Notes under the pieces: generated by a model
What the model was told of the DNA's origin: nothing
Databases searched by the model: none
Seen by the model: the letters and a program-made list of their open reading frames with translations, nothing else
Assembly (NCBI GenBank): GCA_016195265.1
Contig: JACPZW010000031.1
Location: forward strand, 1 to 52,706
Source: Acidobacteriota bacterium
GTDB lineage: Bacteria > Acidobacteriota > Vicinamibacteria > Vicinamibacterales > CAVVIG01
DNA: 52,706 nt
Reading direction: 5' to 3'
In this document: positions 26,641 through 34,531 of the stretch, one piece after another
Position numbering within the stretch: the stretch's first letter is position 1
Layout: every line of letters begins with the position of its first letter
Position numbers and translations under genes: made by a program

Positions 26641-27012
26641 ATGCCGCGTGTAAAACGAGGAACCGTCCGTCGGGCCAAGCGCAAGAAGCTGCTCGGCCTG
26701 GCGAAGGGCTATTACGCCAACAAGAGCAAGCTGTACCGCGCCGCAAAAGAGTCGGTCGACACGGCGCTGAAGTACGCGTTCGTCGGCCGGCGGCGCAAGA
26801 AGCGCGATTTCCGGCGGCTGTGGGTCATCCGCATCAACGCCGCCGCGCGCGAGCACGGGCTCACCTACGGCCGGCTCATCAACGGCCTGAAGAACGCCGG
26901 CGTCACGCTGGACCGCAAGAGCCTGTCCGAGCTCGCGATTGCGAGCCCCGCCGCGTTTGGCAAGCTCGCCGCGCAAGCCAAGGGCTCTTTGTCCAAGGGC
27001 GCGCGCGTCTGA
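26641..27012 (+). CDS. rplT: 50S ribosomal protein L20
   Basis: The 123-aa protein begins MPRVKRGTVRRAKRKKLLGLAKGYYANKSKLYRAAKESVDTALKYAFVGRRRKKRDFRRLWVIRINAAAREHGLTYGRLINGLKNAGVTLDRKSL, a full L20 with its basic N-terminal extension. L20 is needed early in 50S assembly and represses the operon in several bacteria. An AGGAG lies upstream. The 5' neighbour is the GAATGCA hairpin and the 3' neighbour a different (CTAGCCT) hairpin. Confidence 0.98.
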   Translation: MPRVKRGTVRRAKRKKLLGLAKGYYANKSKLYRAAKESVDTALKYAFVGRRRKKRDFRRLWVIRINAAAREHGLTYGRLINGLKNAGVTLDRKSLSELAIASPAAFGKLAAQAKGSLSKGARV

Positions 27013-27017
27013 AGAAC

Positions 27018-27089
27018 AGGGGCTGGAGTCTGGGGACTAGGGGCTGGGGGTTGCCTTCCCTAGTCTCCAGCCTCTAGCCTCTAGCCTCT
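27018..27089. repeat. GGGGCTGGAG/CTCTAGCCT hairpin between rplT and pheS
   Basis: Left arm of GGGGCTGGAGTCTGGGGACTAG words; right arm CTAGTCTCCAGCCTCTAGCCT with clear 7-bp period. The arms are complementary, giving a near-perfect long stem ending right at the pheS ATG, where it may hide the ribosome binding site. Confidence 0.88.
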
Positions 27090-27090
27090 C

Positions 27091-28149
27091 ATGTCCACTC
27101 CGCAGCCAAGTCCCGAATCCGTGGCCGCGCTCGTCGCTCAGTTCGAAACCGAACTGGCACAGGCGAGGACTGCCCGCGACGCGCAATCGGTGCGGGACCG
27201 CTATCTCGGCCGCAAGAACAGCGTGGTCGCGTCATGGATGCAGCTCGTCGCGTCCGCGCCCGTCGATGAGAAGAAGAACATCGGCCGCTACGCAAACGAG
27301 CTGAAGCAGGCCGTCGAGGCGCGCTGGACCCGATATTCCGAGAGCGCGCCCGACGCCGCGCCGGCCGGCGCCGTGGACGTCACGCTGCCGGGACGCGTGC
27401 CCGCCCTGGGCCATCGCCATCCGCTGACGGTCGTGCGCGATCGGCTCGAAGAGATCTTCGTGCGCATGGGTTTCACCGTCGTCGAAGGACCCGAGGCCGA
27501 AGACGAGTGGCACTGCTTCGACGCGCTCAACATGCCGGCGGACCATCCTGCGCGCGATATGCAGGACACGCTGTACCTCGCGACGCCCATCACGTACTCC
27601 GACAACGATCGGCGCACGCTGCTCCGCACGCACACCTCGTCGATGCAGATCCGGCATTTGCAGGCGCACCAGCCGCCGATTCGCATCGTCGTGCCCGGCC
27701 GCGTGTACCGGCGCGACGATCTGGACCTGACACACTCGCCGGCGTTCGGACAGATTGAAGGCCTCGCCGTCGGCGAAGGAGTGTCGCTCGCGGATCTCAA
27801 AGGCACGCTGCTCGCGTTCGCGCAGCAGATGTTCTCGCCGACGAGCCGCATCCGCTTCCGTCCGAGCTTCTTCCCGTACACCGAGCCGAGCGCCGAGATC
27901 GATCTGAGCTGCTGGCAGTGCGACGGCGCGGGCTGCGCGATGTGCAAGAAGACCGGCTGGATCGAACTCGGCGGCTGCGGCATGGTGCACCCGGCGGTCT
28001 TCGAAGCGGTCGGCTACGACGCCGAGCGCTACACCGGATTCGCCTGGGGCATCGGCATCGAGCGCGTCGCGATCCTGCGCTACCAGGTCGAGGACATCCG
28101 GCTGTTCTACGAGAACGACTTGCGGTTCCTGGAGCAGTTTCCGTACTAG
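27091..28149 (+). CDS. pheS: Phenylalanine-tRNA ligase alpha subunit
   Basis: The 352-aa protein has an N-terminal coiled coil with RDRYLGRKNSVVASWM, then the class II core: GHRHPLTVVRDRLEEIFVRMGFTVVEGPEAEDEWHCFDALNMPADHPARDMQDTLYL, LLRTHTSSMQIRHL, GRVYRRDDLDLTHSPAFGQIEGLAV and GWIELGGCGMVHPAVFEAVG, AWGIGIERVAILRY. It forms the alpha2beta2 enzyme with PheT. No Shine-Dalgarno is obvious because the CTAGCCT repeat runs up to the ATG. Confidence 0.97.
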   Translation: MSTPQPSPESVAALVAQFETELAQARTARDAQSVRDRYLGRKNSVVASWMQLVASAPVDEKKNIGRYANELKQAVEARWTRYSESAPDAAPAGAVDVTLPGRVPALGHRHPLTVVRDRLEEIFVRMGFTVVEGPEAEDEWHCFDALNMPADHPARDMQDTLYLATPITYSDNDRRTLLRTHTSSMQIRHLQAHQPPIRIVVPGRVYRRDDLDLTHSPAFGQIEGLAVGEGVSLADLKGTLLAFAQQMFSPTSRIRFRPSFFPYTEPSAEIDLSCWQCDGAGCAMCKKTGWIELGGCGMVHPAVFEAVGYDAERYTGFAWGIGIERVAILRYQVEDIRLFYENDLRFLEQFPY

Positions 28150-28154
28150 GAACT

Positions 28155-28217
28155 ACCAAGCTCACGAAGACCACAAAGTTTTCTTTGTGCTCTTTGTGCT
28201 CTTCGTGGTTTCACGTG
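28155..28217. repeat. CTTTGTGCT (9-bp word) hairpin between pheS and pheT
   Basis: Left arm CACGAAGACCACAAAG, right arm with two CTTTGTGCT words and CTTCGTGG. A perfect 7-8 bp core pairs CACAAAG with CTTTGTG around TTTT, with further outer pairing. Confidence 0.8.
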
Positions 28218-28223
28218 AGACCA

Positions 28224-30341
28224 ATGCGCTTAGTCACTTCGTGGTTACGTGAGTTCGTCGACGTGAAGGCTTCGGCGGACGACATCGCCGCGACGCTCGG
28301 GCTGCGCGGATTCGAAGTGGCGTCGATCGAACCGGACATCAATCACAACGGGGACGGCGACGCCGTGATCGACTTCGAGATCACTGCGAACCGGCCCGAC
28401 TGCCTGAGCGTCCTGGGCCTCGCGCGCGAGGTGGCCACGGCGTACGATCTCCCCATCATGCTGCCGTCGGCGGACGCCGGCGCGAAGAGCCGGCTCGCGA
28501 CGTTGCCCGCCGGCACGTCGGAATGGCTGAAGGTCACGCTCGAGGACGAGGATCTCTGTCCGCGGTACGCCGCCGCGATCGCCGAGGTGACGATCGGATC
28601 GTCGCCGGCGTGGATGGCCGCGCGGCTGCAGGCCGCCGGCGTACGTCCCATCAGCACGCTCGTCGACATCACCAATTACGTGAACCTCGAGATCGGCCAG
28701 CCGATGCACGCCTTCGACCTCGCGAAACTCGCGGGCGCCGAGATCCGCGTGCGGCGCGCGAAGCCGGGCGAGACGATTACGACGCTGGACGGCGTTCATC
28801 GGAAACTCGAACCCGACATGCTCGTCATCGCCGACCGCGATCGCGCGCAGGCGATCGCCGGCGTGATGGGCGGCGCGGCGTCGGAAGTCTCGGCGGAGAC
28901 GACGCTCGTCGCGTTCGAGAGCGCGTATTTCACACCGGCGTCCGTCCGGCGCACCAGCAAACGGCTCGGCCTGAAGACCGAGGCCTCGTCCCGGTTCGAG
29001 CGCGGCGCCGACCCCGGCGCGCAGGCGCTCGCCATTCAACGGGCAGTGGCGCTGATGGAACAGATCACCACCGGCCGTCCGCTCGGCCCCATCGTCGATT
29101 GCGCGGCGCGCCAGGCTGAACCGAAGCGCGTGCACCTGCGACGCGCGCGGCTCGCGCTCCTGCTGGGCGTGGCGGTGCCGGACGCCGACGTCGAGCGCAT
29201 CCTCCGCAGTCTCGGGCTCGAGGTGACGCGCACGGCCGACGGCTGGGACGCAATCGCGCCGACGTTCCGCGTGGATCTGCTGCGCGAGGTCGATCTCATC
29301 GAAGAAGCCGGCCGTCACTACGGCTTCGACAAGCTGACGGCGACGTTCCCCGTCATGACGCAGCCGGCTCCGGCGCCCGATGCGCGGATCCCGCGCGACC
29401 AGACCGTCCGCCGCGTGCTGACGGCCGCCGGTCTGTCGGAAGCCGTCACATTCGGCTTCATCGAAGCGAAAGCGTCCGAGCTGTTCGTCGCGACGACGCC
29501 AGTGCCGGCGATCGCGGTCGCGAACCCGCTCTCCGGAAAGTTCGACACGCTGCGTCCGTCGCTGCTGCCGGGGCTCGTGGATGCCGTCGCGCACAACCGG
29601 CGTCACGGCCGGCGCGACGTGCGGCTGTTCGAGATCGGCGCGCGGTTCGCGCCCGACGGCGAGACGCGCGGCGTCGCGATCGCGTGGACCGGCGGCGGCT
29701 CGGCCGAACACTGGTCCGCCGCCACGCGCGAGGTCGATTTCTTCGACGCCAAAGGCGTCGCCGAGCAGCTGTGCGGCGTGCTCGACGTCCCCGTCCGGTT
29801 CAAACCGCTGCGCGAGCCGTTTCTCGTCGCGGGACTGGCGGCGTCGATCGTCGCCGCCCAGGCGACATCACGCACGGTTGCGGACGGACCCGAGCCTGGC
29901 GCCGTGATTGGACTCGTCGGACAACTCGCGCCCGCCGTCGCCGACGCGCGCGGGCTGCCGCGACAGGACCCCGTGTTCGTCGCGGAACTGAATCTCGACC
30001 GGCTCGAGCGCGCGCGCGTGGCCGCAAGCGACGCGACGCGGCCGCTGCCCCGGCATCCGTTCGTCATTCGCGATCTTTCGATCGTCGTGCCGGATGCCTT
30101 GCCTGCCGAAATCATTCGTGGCACCATTCACGCGGCCGGACGGGAGACGGCGGCGCCGCTGACGGCGACGAGTTTCTTCGATCGGTATCAGGGCAAAGGC
30201 GTGCCGCCCGGAGCGGTGAGCCTCTCGGTGCGCCTGACGTTCCAGGCGCTCGATCGCACGCTGACCGACGCCGAGATTCAGCAGAGCGTGGACACGATTC
30301 TTGCGGCGCTCGTGCGCGAGCACGGCGCTCAGCAACGGTGA
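28224..30341 (+). CDS. pheT: Phenylalanine-tRNA ligase beta subunit lacking the OB-fold B2 domain
   Basis: The 705-aa protein starts MRLVTSWLREFVDVKASADDIAATLGLRGFEVASIEPD and then passes directly to VIDFEITANRPDCLSVLGLAREVA. In E. coli PheT these blocks are separated by about 110 residues forming the EMAP/tRNA-binding-like OB domain, which is absent here. The B3/B4 editing domain (TLVDITNYVNLEIGQPMHAFDL), B5, the catalytic-like core and the C-terminal FDX-ACB anticodon domain (LPRHPFVIRDLSIVVPD ... QGKGVPPGAVSLSVRLTFQ) are intact. The frame is open upstream inside pheS, but ATG 28224 gives the family start. Confidence 0.95.
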   Translation: MRLVTSWLREFVDVKASADDIAATLGLRGFEVASIEPDINHNGDGDAVIDFEITANRPDCLSVLGLAREVATAYDLPIMLPSADAGAKSRLATLPAGTSEWLKVTLEDEDLCPRYAAAIAEVTIGSSPAWMAARLQAAGVRPISTLVDITNYVNLEIGQPMHAFDLAKLAGAEIRVRRAKPGETITTLDGVHRKLEPDMLVIADRDRAQAIAGVMGGAASEVSAETTLVAFESAYFTPASVRRTSKRLGLKTEASSRFERGADPGAQALAIQRAVALMEQITTGRPLGPIVDCAARQAEPKRVHLRRARLALLLGVAVPDADVERILRSLGLEVTRTADGWDAIAPTFRVDLLREVDLIEEAGRHYGFDKLTATFPVMTQPAPAPDARIPRDQTVRRVLTAAGLSEAVTFGFIEAKASELFVATTPVPAIAVANPLSGKFDTLRPSLLPGLVDAVAHNRRHGRRDVRLFEIGARFAPDGETRGVAIAWTGGGSAEHWSAATREVDFFDAKGVAEQLCGVLDVPVRFKPLREPFLVAGLAASIVAAQATSRTVADGPEPGAVIGLVGQLAPAVADARGLPRQDPVFVAELNLDRLERARVAASDATRPLPRHPFVIRDLSIVVPDALPAEIIRGTIHAAGRETAAPLTATSFFDRYQGKGVPPGAVSLSVRLTFQALDRTLTDAEIQQSVDTILAALVREHGAQQR

Positions 30342-30440
30342 ATTTGGTCATTGGGTCATCTGGTTATCGAGTCATCTTGATGGCCGCAATTGATGAGGCC
30401 AATCACCAGATAACCAGATGACTCGATGACCAGATTCGAG
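30342..30440. repeat. TCATCTGGTTATCGAG-type hairpin between pheT and the zapB-like gene
   Basis: Left arm with words like GGTCATTGG, GTCATCTGG and TTATCGAGT (9 bp); right arm CACCAGATAACCAGATGACTCGATGACCAG is largely its reverse complement. The loop holds GGCCGCAATTGATGAGGCC, itself a small stem. Confidence 0.88.
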
Positions 30441-30448
30441 GATCAGTA

Positions 30449-30724
30449 ATGGCGAAGACGACACGGAGCGTCGAACTGGAGCCCATCGACCGGCTCGAAG
30501 AGAAGGTCAAGCTGCTGGTGAGCCTGGTCGAGCGGATGAAGGCCGAGCAGGCGCACACGGCGGAGGAGCATCAGCGGCTGATGCGCGAAGTAGAGTCGCT
30601 GCGCGCCCGTCTGTCGGCCAGCGACAACGTCTCCTCGGAGCTCACGACGCTGAAGGAAGAGCGGGACGTGATCCGGACGCGCGTGACCGAGATGCTGGAG
30701 CAGATCGAGGCGTTGAATCTGTAA
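30449..30724 (+). CDS. Small coiled-coil protein, ZapB-like
   Basis: The 91-aa protein is predicted to be almost wholly coiled coil: IDRLEEKVKLLVSLVERMKAEQ, then HQRLMREVESLRARL and LKEERDVIRTRVTEMLEQIEAL with hydrophobic heptads. It overlaps zapA by one base (TAATG). Position and length suggest a ZapB-type Z-ring organiser, but coiled coils give weak homology signals, so the name is an inference from context. Confidence 0.7.
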   Translation: MAKTTRSVELEPIDRLEEKVKLLVSLVERMKAEQAHTAEEHQRLMREVESLRARLSASDNVSSELTTLKEERDVIRTRVTEMLEQIEALNL

Positions 30725-31017
30725 TGTCCGAAGGACGGGTCATTCCTGTTGAGATCGGCGGGCAGCGGTATCCGATCCGCAGCACGCTGGATCCGGCGTA
30801 CGTCGCGCAGCTGGCGGCCTACGTGGACGGCAAGATGCGGGCGGCCGCCGAGTCCACGCCGACCGGCGACTCATTGCGCCTCGCCGTCCTCGCCGCGCTG
30901 AACATCGCGGACGAGCTCTTCCGGAGCCGCGACGTCAACCGCCTGCGGGACGGCGAGCTGGCGGAGCGCGCAGGCGAGCTGGAAAAGCTGCTCGACCGGG
31001 TGCTGATGGCCAGTTAG
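30724..31017 (+). CDS. zapA: Cell division protein ZapA
   Basis: The 97-aa protein has the ZapA N-terminal domain: VIPVEIGGQRYPIRSTLDPAYVAQLAAYVDGKMRAAAEST, then LRLAVLAALNIADELFR and a C-terminal coiled coil ELAERAGELEKLLDRV. ZapA cross-links FtsZ filaments. It follows the ZapB-like gene with a one-base overlap. Directly downstream lies a 6S RNA gene, a linkage known from Proteobacteria (zapA-ssrS). Confidence 0.93.
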   Translation: MSEGRVIPVEIGGQRYPIRSTLDPAYVAQLAAYVDGKMRAAAESTPTGDSLRLAVLAALNIADELFRSRDVNRLRDGELAERAGELEKLLDRVLMAS

Positions 31018-31030
31018 CACCTGTCGCCGC

Positions 31031-31075
31031 GAACGCGAACCCGGAACCCTGAACCCGGGCCGCCTTGAACCCTCC
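31031..31075. repeat. GAACCC-word element after zapA
   Basis: Imperfect words GAACGC, GAACCCGG, AACCCTG, GAACCCGGG and TTGAACCC occur in one orientation. The last word supplies the -35 box (TTGAAC) of the 6S RNA promoter. Confidence 0.55.
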
Positions 31076-31093
31076 CCCCCTTCCGACTAAGAT
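31065..31093 (+). promoter_or_regulatory. Sigma70-type promoter of 6S RNA
   Basis: TTGAAC at 31065-31070, 17-bp spacer, TAAGAT at 31088-31093; predicted start about 31100, which coincides with the 5' end expected from the RNA fold. Confidence 0.65.
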
Positions 31094-31099
31094 TCCTTA

Positions 31100-31295
31100 C
31101 AGAGTTTGGGTTCCCTGCTTTGCGCGTGATGGCGGTAGGCTCGTTTGAGCCAACGTTTCATCAAAGTGAGTCGCGACGCCGCGTGGTGTGCATGCCTCTG
31201 TAACGAGGAAGCCTGAAGCGCGGCTTTTTTGAGCGGTTCCACCTGCCTACGCAGGTTCATCGACCTCCCCACACGGCAAAGCGGGGTTTTTCTCT
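31100..31295 (+). ncRNA. ssrS: 6S RNA (SsrS)
   Basis: Between zapA and rny, a region of about 196 bases has 6S features. A long closing stem pairs GCTTTGC (31117-31123) with GCAAAGC (31276-31282), then GATG with CATC and GTAGGC (31135-31140) with GCCTAC (31245-31250). The inner part carries strings close to E. coli 6S: TTGAGCCAACGTTT, GTGGTGTGCATGCCTC and GAGGAAGCCTGAA. A CCCC...GGGG TTTTT terminator-like end closes it. 6S RNA mimics an open promoter and sequesters sigma70 RNA polymerase. The call is from motif similarity and pairing by eye. Confidence 0.85.
31267..31290 (+). terminator. Possible intrinsic terminator at the 6S RNA 3' end
   Basis: CCCC, a 12-base interval, then GCGGGG and TTTTT. 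The stem is short, and the GCAAAGC part competes with the 6S closing stem. Confidence 0.45.
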
Positions 31296-31335
31296 CAACC
31301 GCGTGTCTCACCCGGTCACGGGAAAGGAATCACGC

Positions 31336-32913
31336 GTGCAACAGATATTCGTCAGCCTGATTGTGCCCGCCATCGTGACCGCGATCGTCGCGGTCACGGT
31401 CTTCGGGATCTGGGTCGCCAACCGCAAGCGCCTCGCCGCCGAAACGGTCGGCCGCGCCGAGGAGCGGGCGCTCCGCATCACCAAGGACGCCGAGCGCGAC
31501 GCCGAGACGCGCAAGAAGGAGGCGCTGCTCGAAGCCAAGGAGCGCGCGCACGAGCTCCTACTGGACGCCGAGAAGCAGGCGCGCCAGGAGCGCCAGCTGG
31601 CGGCCGCGCTCGAACAGACCCTCAACAAGCGCGACGCCGCCATCAACGAACGCCAGGCGTCCATCGAGCGCCTGGAACGGGAGCTCAACGCCCGCGATCG
31701 ATCGCTCAGCGAGCGGGAGAAGGCCGCGGCGGCCGCCTCCGCGAAGTACGAGCACCTCGTCGCCCAGCAGAAACACGAGCTGGAGCGAGTGGCCGGCCTC
31801 ACGGCTGACGAAGCCAAGGAAATTCTGATCAAGCAGATCGAAGGCGAAGCGCGCCACGACTCGGCGAACCTCCTGAAGCGGCTCGACGCCGAAGCGCGCG
31901 AGGTCGCCGTCGACCGCGCCAAGCAGTACATCACCGAAGCCATCCAGCGCTGCGGCGCCGAGCACGCCATCGAAACAACGGTCTCCGTCGTCGATCTGCC
32001 GAGCGACGACCTCAAGGGCCGCATCATCGGCCGCGAGGGCCGCAATATCCGCGCGCTCGAACAGGCGACCGGTGTGGACCTCATCGTCGACGACACACCG
32101 GGTGCGATCATCCTGTCGGGCTTCGATCCGTACCGCCGCGAAATCGCCAAGAAGTCGATCGAGCGGTTGATCGCGGACGGCCGCATCCACCCGGCGCGCA
32201 TCGAAGAGATCGTGCAGAAAGTGAAGGACGAGACCGACGAGGAGGTCCGCAAGGAAGGCGCGGCGGTCGCGTTCGACCTGGGGCTGCACGACCTGCACCC
32301 GGAGATCCTGCGCTTGATGGGCCGCCTGAAATTCCGCACGAGCTACGGCCAGAACGTGCTCGCCCATTCCGCCGAAGTCGCGCGGCTGGCGGGCATCATG
32401 GCGCGTGAGGTCGGGCTCGACGCGCACGTCGCCGTCCGCGCCGCGTTCGTGCACGACATCGGCAAGGCGATCGACCGCGAGATGGAAGGCACGCACCTGC
32501 AGATCGGCATCGATTTCCTCCGCAAACACGGCGAGAGCGAGCCGGTCGTGATGGCGATGGCCGCGCACCACATGGACATCGACTGGCCGTCGCTCGAGGC
32601 GATGATCGTGCAGGCCGCCGACGCGATTTCCGCCGCGCGTCCGGGCGCGCGCCGCGACATCCTCGAGTCGTACGTGAAGCGCCTCGAGAAGCTCGAAGGC
32701 ATCGCCGATTCGTTCAAGGGCGTCTCCAAGTCGTTCGCGCTGCAGGCCGGCCGCGAAATCCGCATCATGGTCGAGAGCGAGAAGATCTCCGACGAAGAGG
32801 CGATCTGGCTGTCGAAGGACATCGCGCGCCGCATCGAGAACGAGCTCGAGTACCCTGGGCAGATCAAGGTCACGGTCATTCGTGAAACGCGAGCGGTCGA
32901 CTATGCGAAGTAA
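31336..32913 (+). CDS. rny: Ribonuclease Y
   Basis: The 525-aa protein has an N-terminal membrane anchor (IFVSLIVPAIVTAIVAVTVFGIW), a long charged coiled coil to about residue 190, a KH domain with KGRIIGREGRNIRALEQATGVDLIVDDTPGAIILSGFDP, and an HD domain with HSAEVARLAGIMAREVGLD and AAFVHDIGKAIDREMEGTH. It is the membrane endoribonuclease that starts mRNA decay. GTG at 31336 follows GGAAAGGA at good spacing; the frame also allows GTG 31303, which lies in the 6S trailer. The 6S gene is immediately upstream. Confidence 0.95.
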   Translation: MQQIFVSLIVPAIVTAIVAVTVFGIWVANRKRLAAETVGRAEERALRITKDAERDAETRKKEALLEAKERAHELLLDAEKQARQERQLAAALEQTLNKRDAAINERQASIERLERELNARDRSLSEREKAAAAASAKYEHLVAQQKHELERVAGLTADEAKEILIKQIEGEARHDSANLLKRLDAEAREVAVDRAKQYITEAIQRCGAEHAIETTVSVVDLPSDDLKGRIIGREGRNIRALEQATGVDLIVDDTPGAIILSGFDPYRREIAKKSIERLIADGRIHPARIEEIVQKVKDETDEEVRKEGAAVAFDLGLHDLHPEILRLMGRLKFRTSYGQNVLAHSAEVARLAGIMAREVGLDAHVAVRAAFVHDIGKAIDREMEGTHLQIGIDFLRKHGESEPVVMAMAAHHMDIDWPSLEAMIVQAADAISAARPGARRDILESYVKRLEKLEGIADSFKGVSKSFALQAGREIRIMVESEKISDEEAIWLSKDIARRIENELEYPGQIKVTVIRETRAVDYAK

Positions 32914-32990
32914 GTGGCTGGTGCCTGGTGACTGGTGGCTGGAAGAGATCCGTGTCCGCAGCCACTAGCCACCAGCCACCAGCCACCGTC
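32914..32990. repeat. GGTGGCTGG/CCAGCCACC hairpin at the rny/thiL junction
   Basis: Left arm GTGGCTGGTGCCTGGTGACTGG, right arm AGCCACTAGCCACCAGCCACC with a 7-bp period. Arms complementary over about 25 bases. The right arm is translated as the first residues of ThiL. Related copies are at 33523-33598 and 52558-52706. Confidence 0.9.
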
Positions 32991-34031
32991 GCCGATCTTT
33001 CCGAGACGGAGCTCATCGCCCGCATCCGGGACCGCCTGCCGCCCGCGCCGCCGTGGCTGCTCGTCGGTATCGGCGACGATGCCGCGGTCGTCGAGCCGGA
33101 ACACAACCGGGCGGAAGTGCTCAGCGTGGACGCGCTCGTCGAAGGCGTGCACTTCGACCGCGCGTTCGTGCCGCCCGACGCCATCGGCCACCGCGCGCTC
33201 GCCGTCAACCTGAGCGATCTCGCGGCGATGGGCGCCGCGCCGCGGCTCGCCCTGCTCTCGATGGTCCTGCCGCCCGCGCTGCCCGCGGACGACTTCGACG
33301 CGATCGTCGGCGGCTTCACCGCGCTCGCCGCGCGCCACAAGGTCCACGTCGTCGGCGGCAACCTGACGCGATCGCCGGGGCCGCTGATGATCGACGTCAC
33401 GGTGTTGGGCACCGTCAAGCGACGCCAGGCGCTGACGCGCGCGGGCGCGCGCGCCGGCGACTCCCTTTACGTGAGCGGCACCATCGGCGCGGCGGGCGCG
33501 GGATTGCAGATGCTTCGTGCCGGCACCAGCCACCCGCCTTCGCAGGCTGCGCCCGCTCCGGCGGGGCAAGCCCAGCCACCAGCCACCAGCCACCTTCTGA
33601 ACGCGTATCTGCGCCCGGAGCCGCGCGTGAAGCTGGGGCTTCTCCTCGGCCGCAATCGGGCAATCTCGGCGTGCATGGATCTCAGCGACGGGCTGGCCGA
33701 CGCCGCGCACCAGATGGCCGCAGCGAGCGGCGTGGGCATGACGATCGACGCCGACGCCCTGCCCATCGATCCCGGCGCGCGGGCGTGGAATGAGGCGCGA
33801 CAGACCGACGCGACCGATGACGCGCTGACGGCCGGCGACGACTACGAACTGCTCGTGGCGGTCCGGCCGCGCGCGCGGCGCCGCGCCACGGCGCTGGCCG
33901 CGCGCGCCGGCGCGCCGCTCACCTGCATCGGCACGTGCACCGGCGACGGCGTCGTGCTGCTCCGCCGCACGAGCGGCGGCACCGCGGTGGACGCTGCGCT
34001 GACGCGCCAGGCCTACGCGCACTTCCGATGA
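32952..34031 (+). CDS. thiL: Thiamine-monophosphate kinase with repeat-encoded segments
   Basis: The 359-aa protein shows ThiL motifs: LVGIGDDAAVVEP near residue 36, SVDALVEGVHFDRAFVPPDAIGHRALAVNLSDLAAMGAAP, VVGGNLTRSPG, MDLSDGLADAAHQMAAASGVG and TAGDDYELLVAV. It phosphorylates TMP to thiamine diphosphate. GTG 32952 follows GGAAGAG; GTG 32928 is an alternative. Residues 1-13 (SAATSHQPPAT) come from the CCAGCCACC hairpin, and residues about 191-215, between GLQMLRAG and LLNAYLRPEPR, are an extra Pro/Ser/Gln segment from another copy of the same word. All catalytic motifs remain. It overlaps the DUF2062 gene by four bases. Confidence 0.93.
   Translation: MSAATSHQPPATVADLSETELIARIRDRLPPAPPWLLVGIGDDAAVVEPEHNRAEVLSVDALVEGVHFDRAFVPPDAIGHRALAVNLSDLAAMGAAPRLALLSMVLPPALPADDFDAIVGGFTALAARHKVHVVGGNLTRSPGPLMIDVTVLGTVKRRQALTRAGARAGDSLYVSGTIGAAGAGLQMLRAGTSHPPSQAAPAPAGQAQPPATSHLLNAYLRPEPRVKLGLLLGRNRAISACMDLSDGLADAAHQMAAASGVGMTIDADALPIDPGARAWNEARQTDATDDALTAGDDYELLVAVRPRARRRATALAARAGAPLTCIGTCTGDGVVLLRRTSGGTAVDAALTRQAYAHFR
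33523..33598. repeat. CCAGCCACC element inserted within thiL
   Basis: Starts ACCAGCCACCC, has a middle GCCCGCTCCGGCGGGGC stem, and ends with three CCAGCCA words. It is in frame and encodes a low-complexity loop. The same word forms the hairpin 530 bases upstream. Confidence 0.85.
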
Positions 34032-34531
34032 TTCATCTCACCAAGGCTCTCGTGCGCCGGTGGCTGGATCAGCTGCTGCACATCGACGACACGCCCGAGC
34101 GCACGGCCGCTTCGTTCGCGCTCGGCGTCTTCTTCGGGTTTTCGCCGTTCCTCGGGTTTCACACGCTGCTCGCGATCACGTGCGCGTTTCTGCTCAACCT
34201 GAATCGCGTGGCGGCGCTGCTCGGCGTGTACGCCAACCTGCCGTGGATCATCGCGCCCTATTACGCGGTGGCGACCATGGTCGGCGCGCAGATGACGCGG
34301 CACCGGATTCCGCGGGGGTTCCGCGCGCAACTCGGCGCGCTCTTCGATCTGTCGATGTACGAAGGCGAGTTCTGGCACCGGCTCGTCGTCGTGCTCAAGC
34401 CGCTGGCGATCCCCTATGCGGTGGGATCGACGTTCGGCGCGCTGCTGCTCGCGGCGGCGGCCTATCAGCTGGCGCTGGCGTTCGTGAAAAGCCGGAAGCG
34501 TATCAGGGAAATCATTCATCACAAGGCGTGA
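34028..34531 (+). CDS. DUF2062 membrane protein
   Basis: The 167-aa protein has the DUF2062 pattern: RWLDQLLHIDDTPERTAASFALGVFFGFSPFLGFHTLLAI near residues 11-50, NRVAALLGVYANLPWIIAPYY and two or three more hydrophobic segments near the C-terminus. It is an integral membrane protein with no established biochemical role. ATG 34028 overlaps the thiL stop (ATGA), so the two are translationally coupled. Confidence 0.85.
   Translation: MIHLTKALVRRWLDQLLHIDDTPERTAASFALGVFFGFSPFLGFHTLLAITCAFLLNLNRVAALLGVYANLPWIIAPYYAVATMVGAQMTRHRIPRGFRAQLGALFDLSMYEGEFWHRLVVVLKPLAIPYAVGSTFGALLLAAAAYQLALAFVKSRKRIREIIHHKA

Noticed and set aside
31087..31311. 74-codon minus-strand ORF after zapA
   Set aside because: It lies wholly in the region that matches 6S RNA by promoter, fold and motifs, and encodes no recognisable protein.
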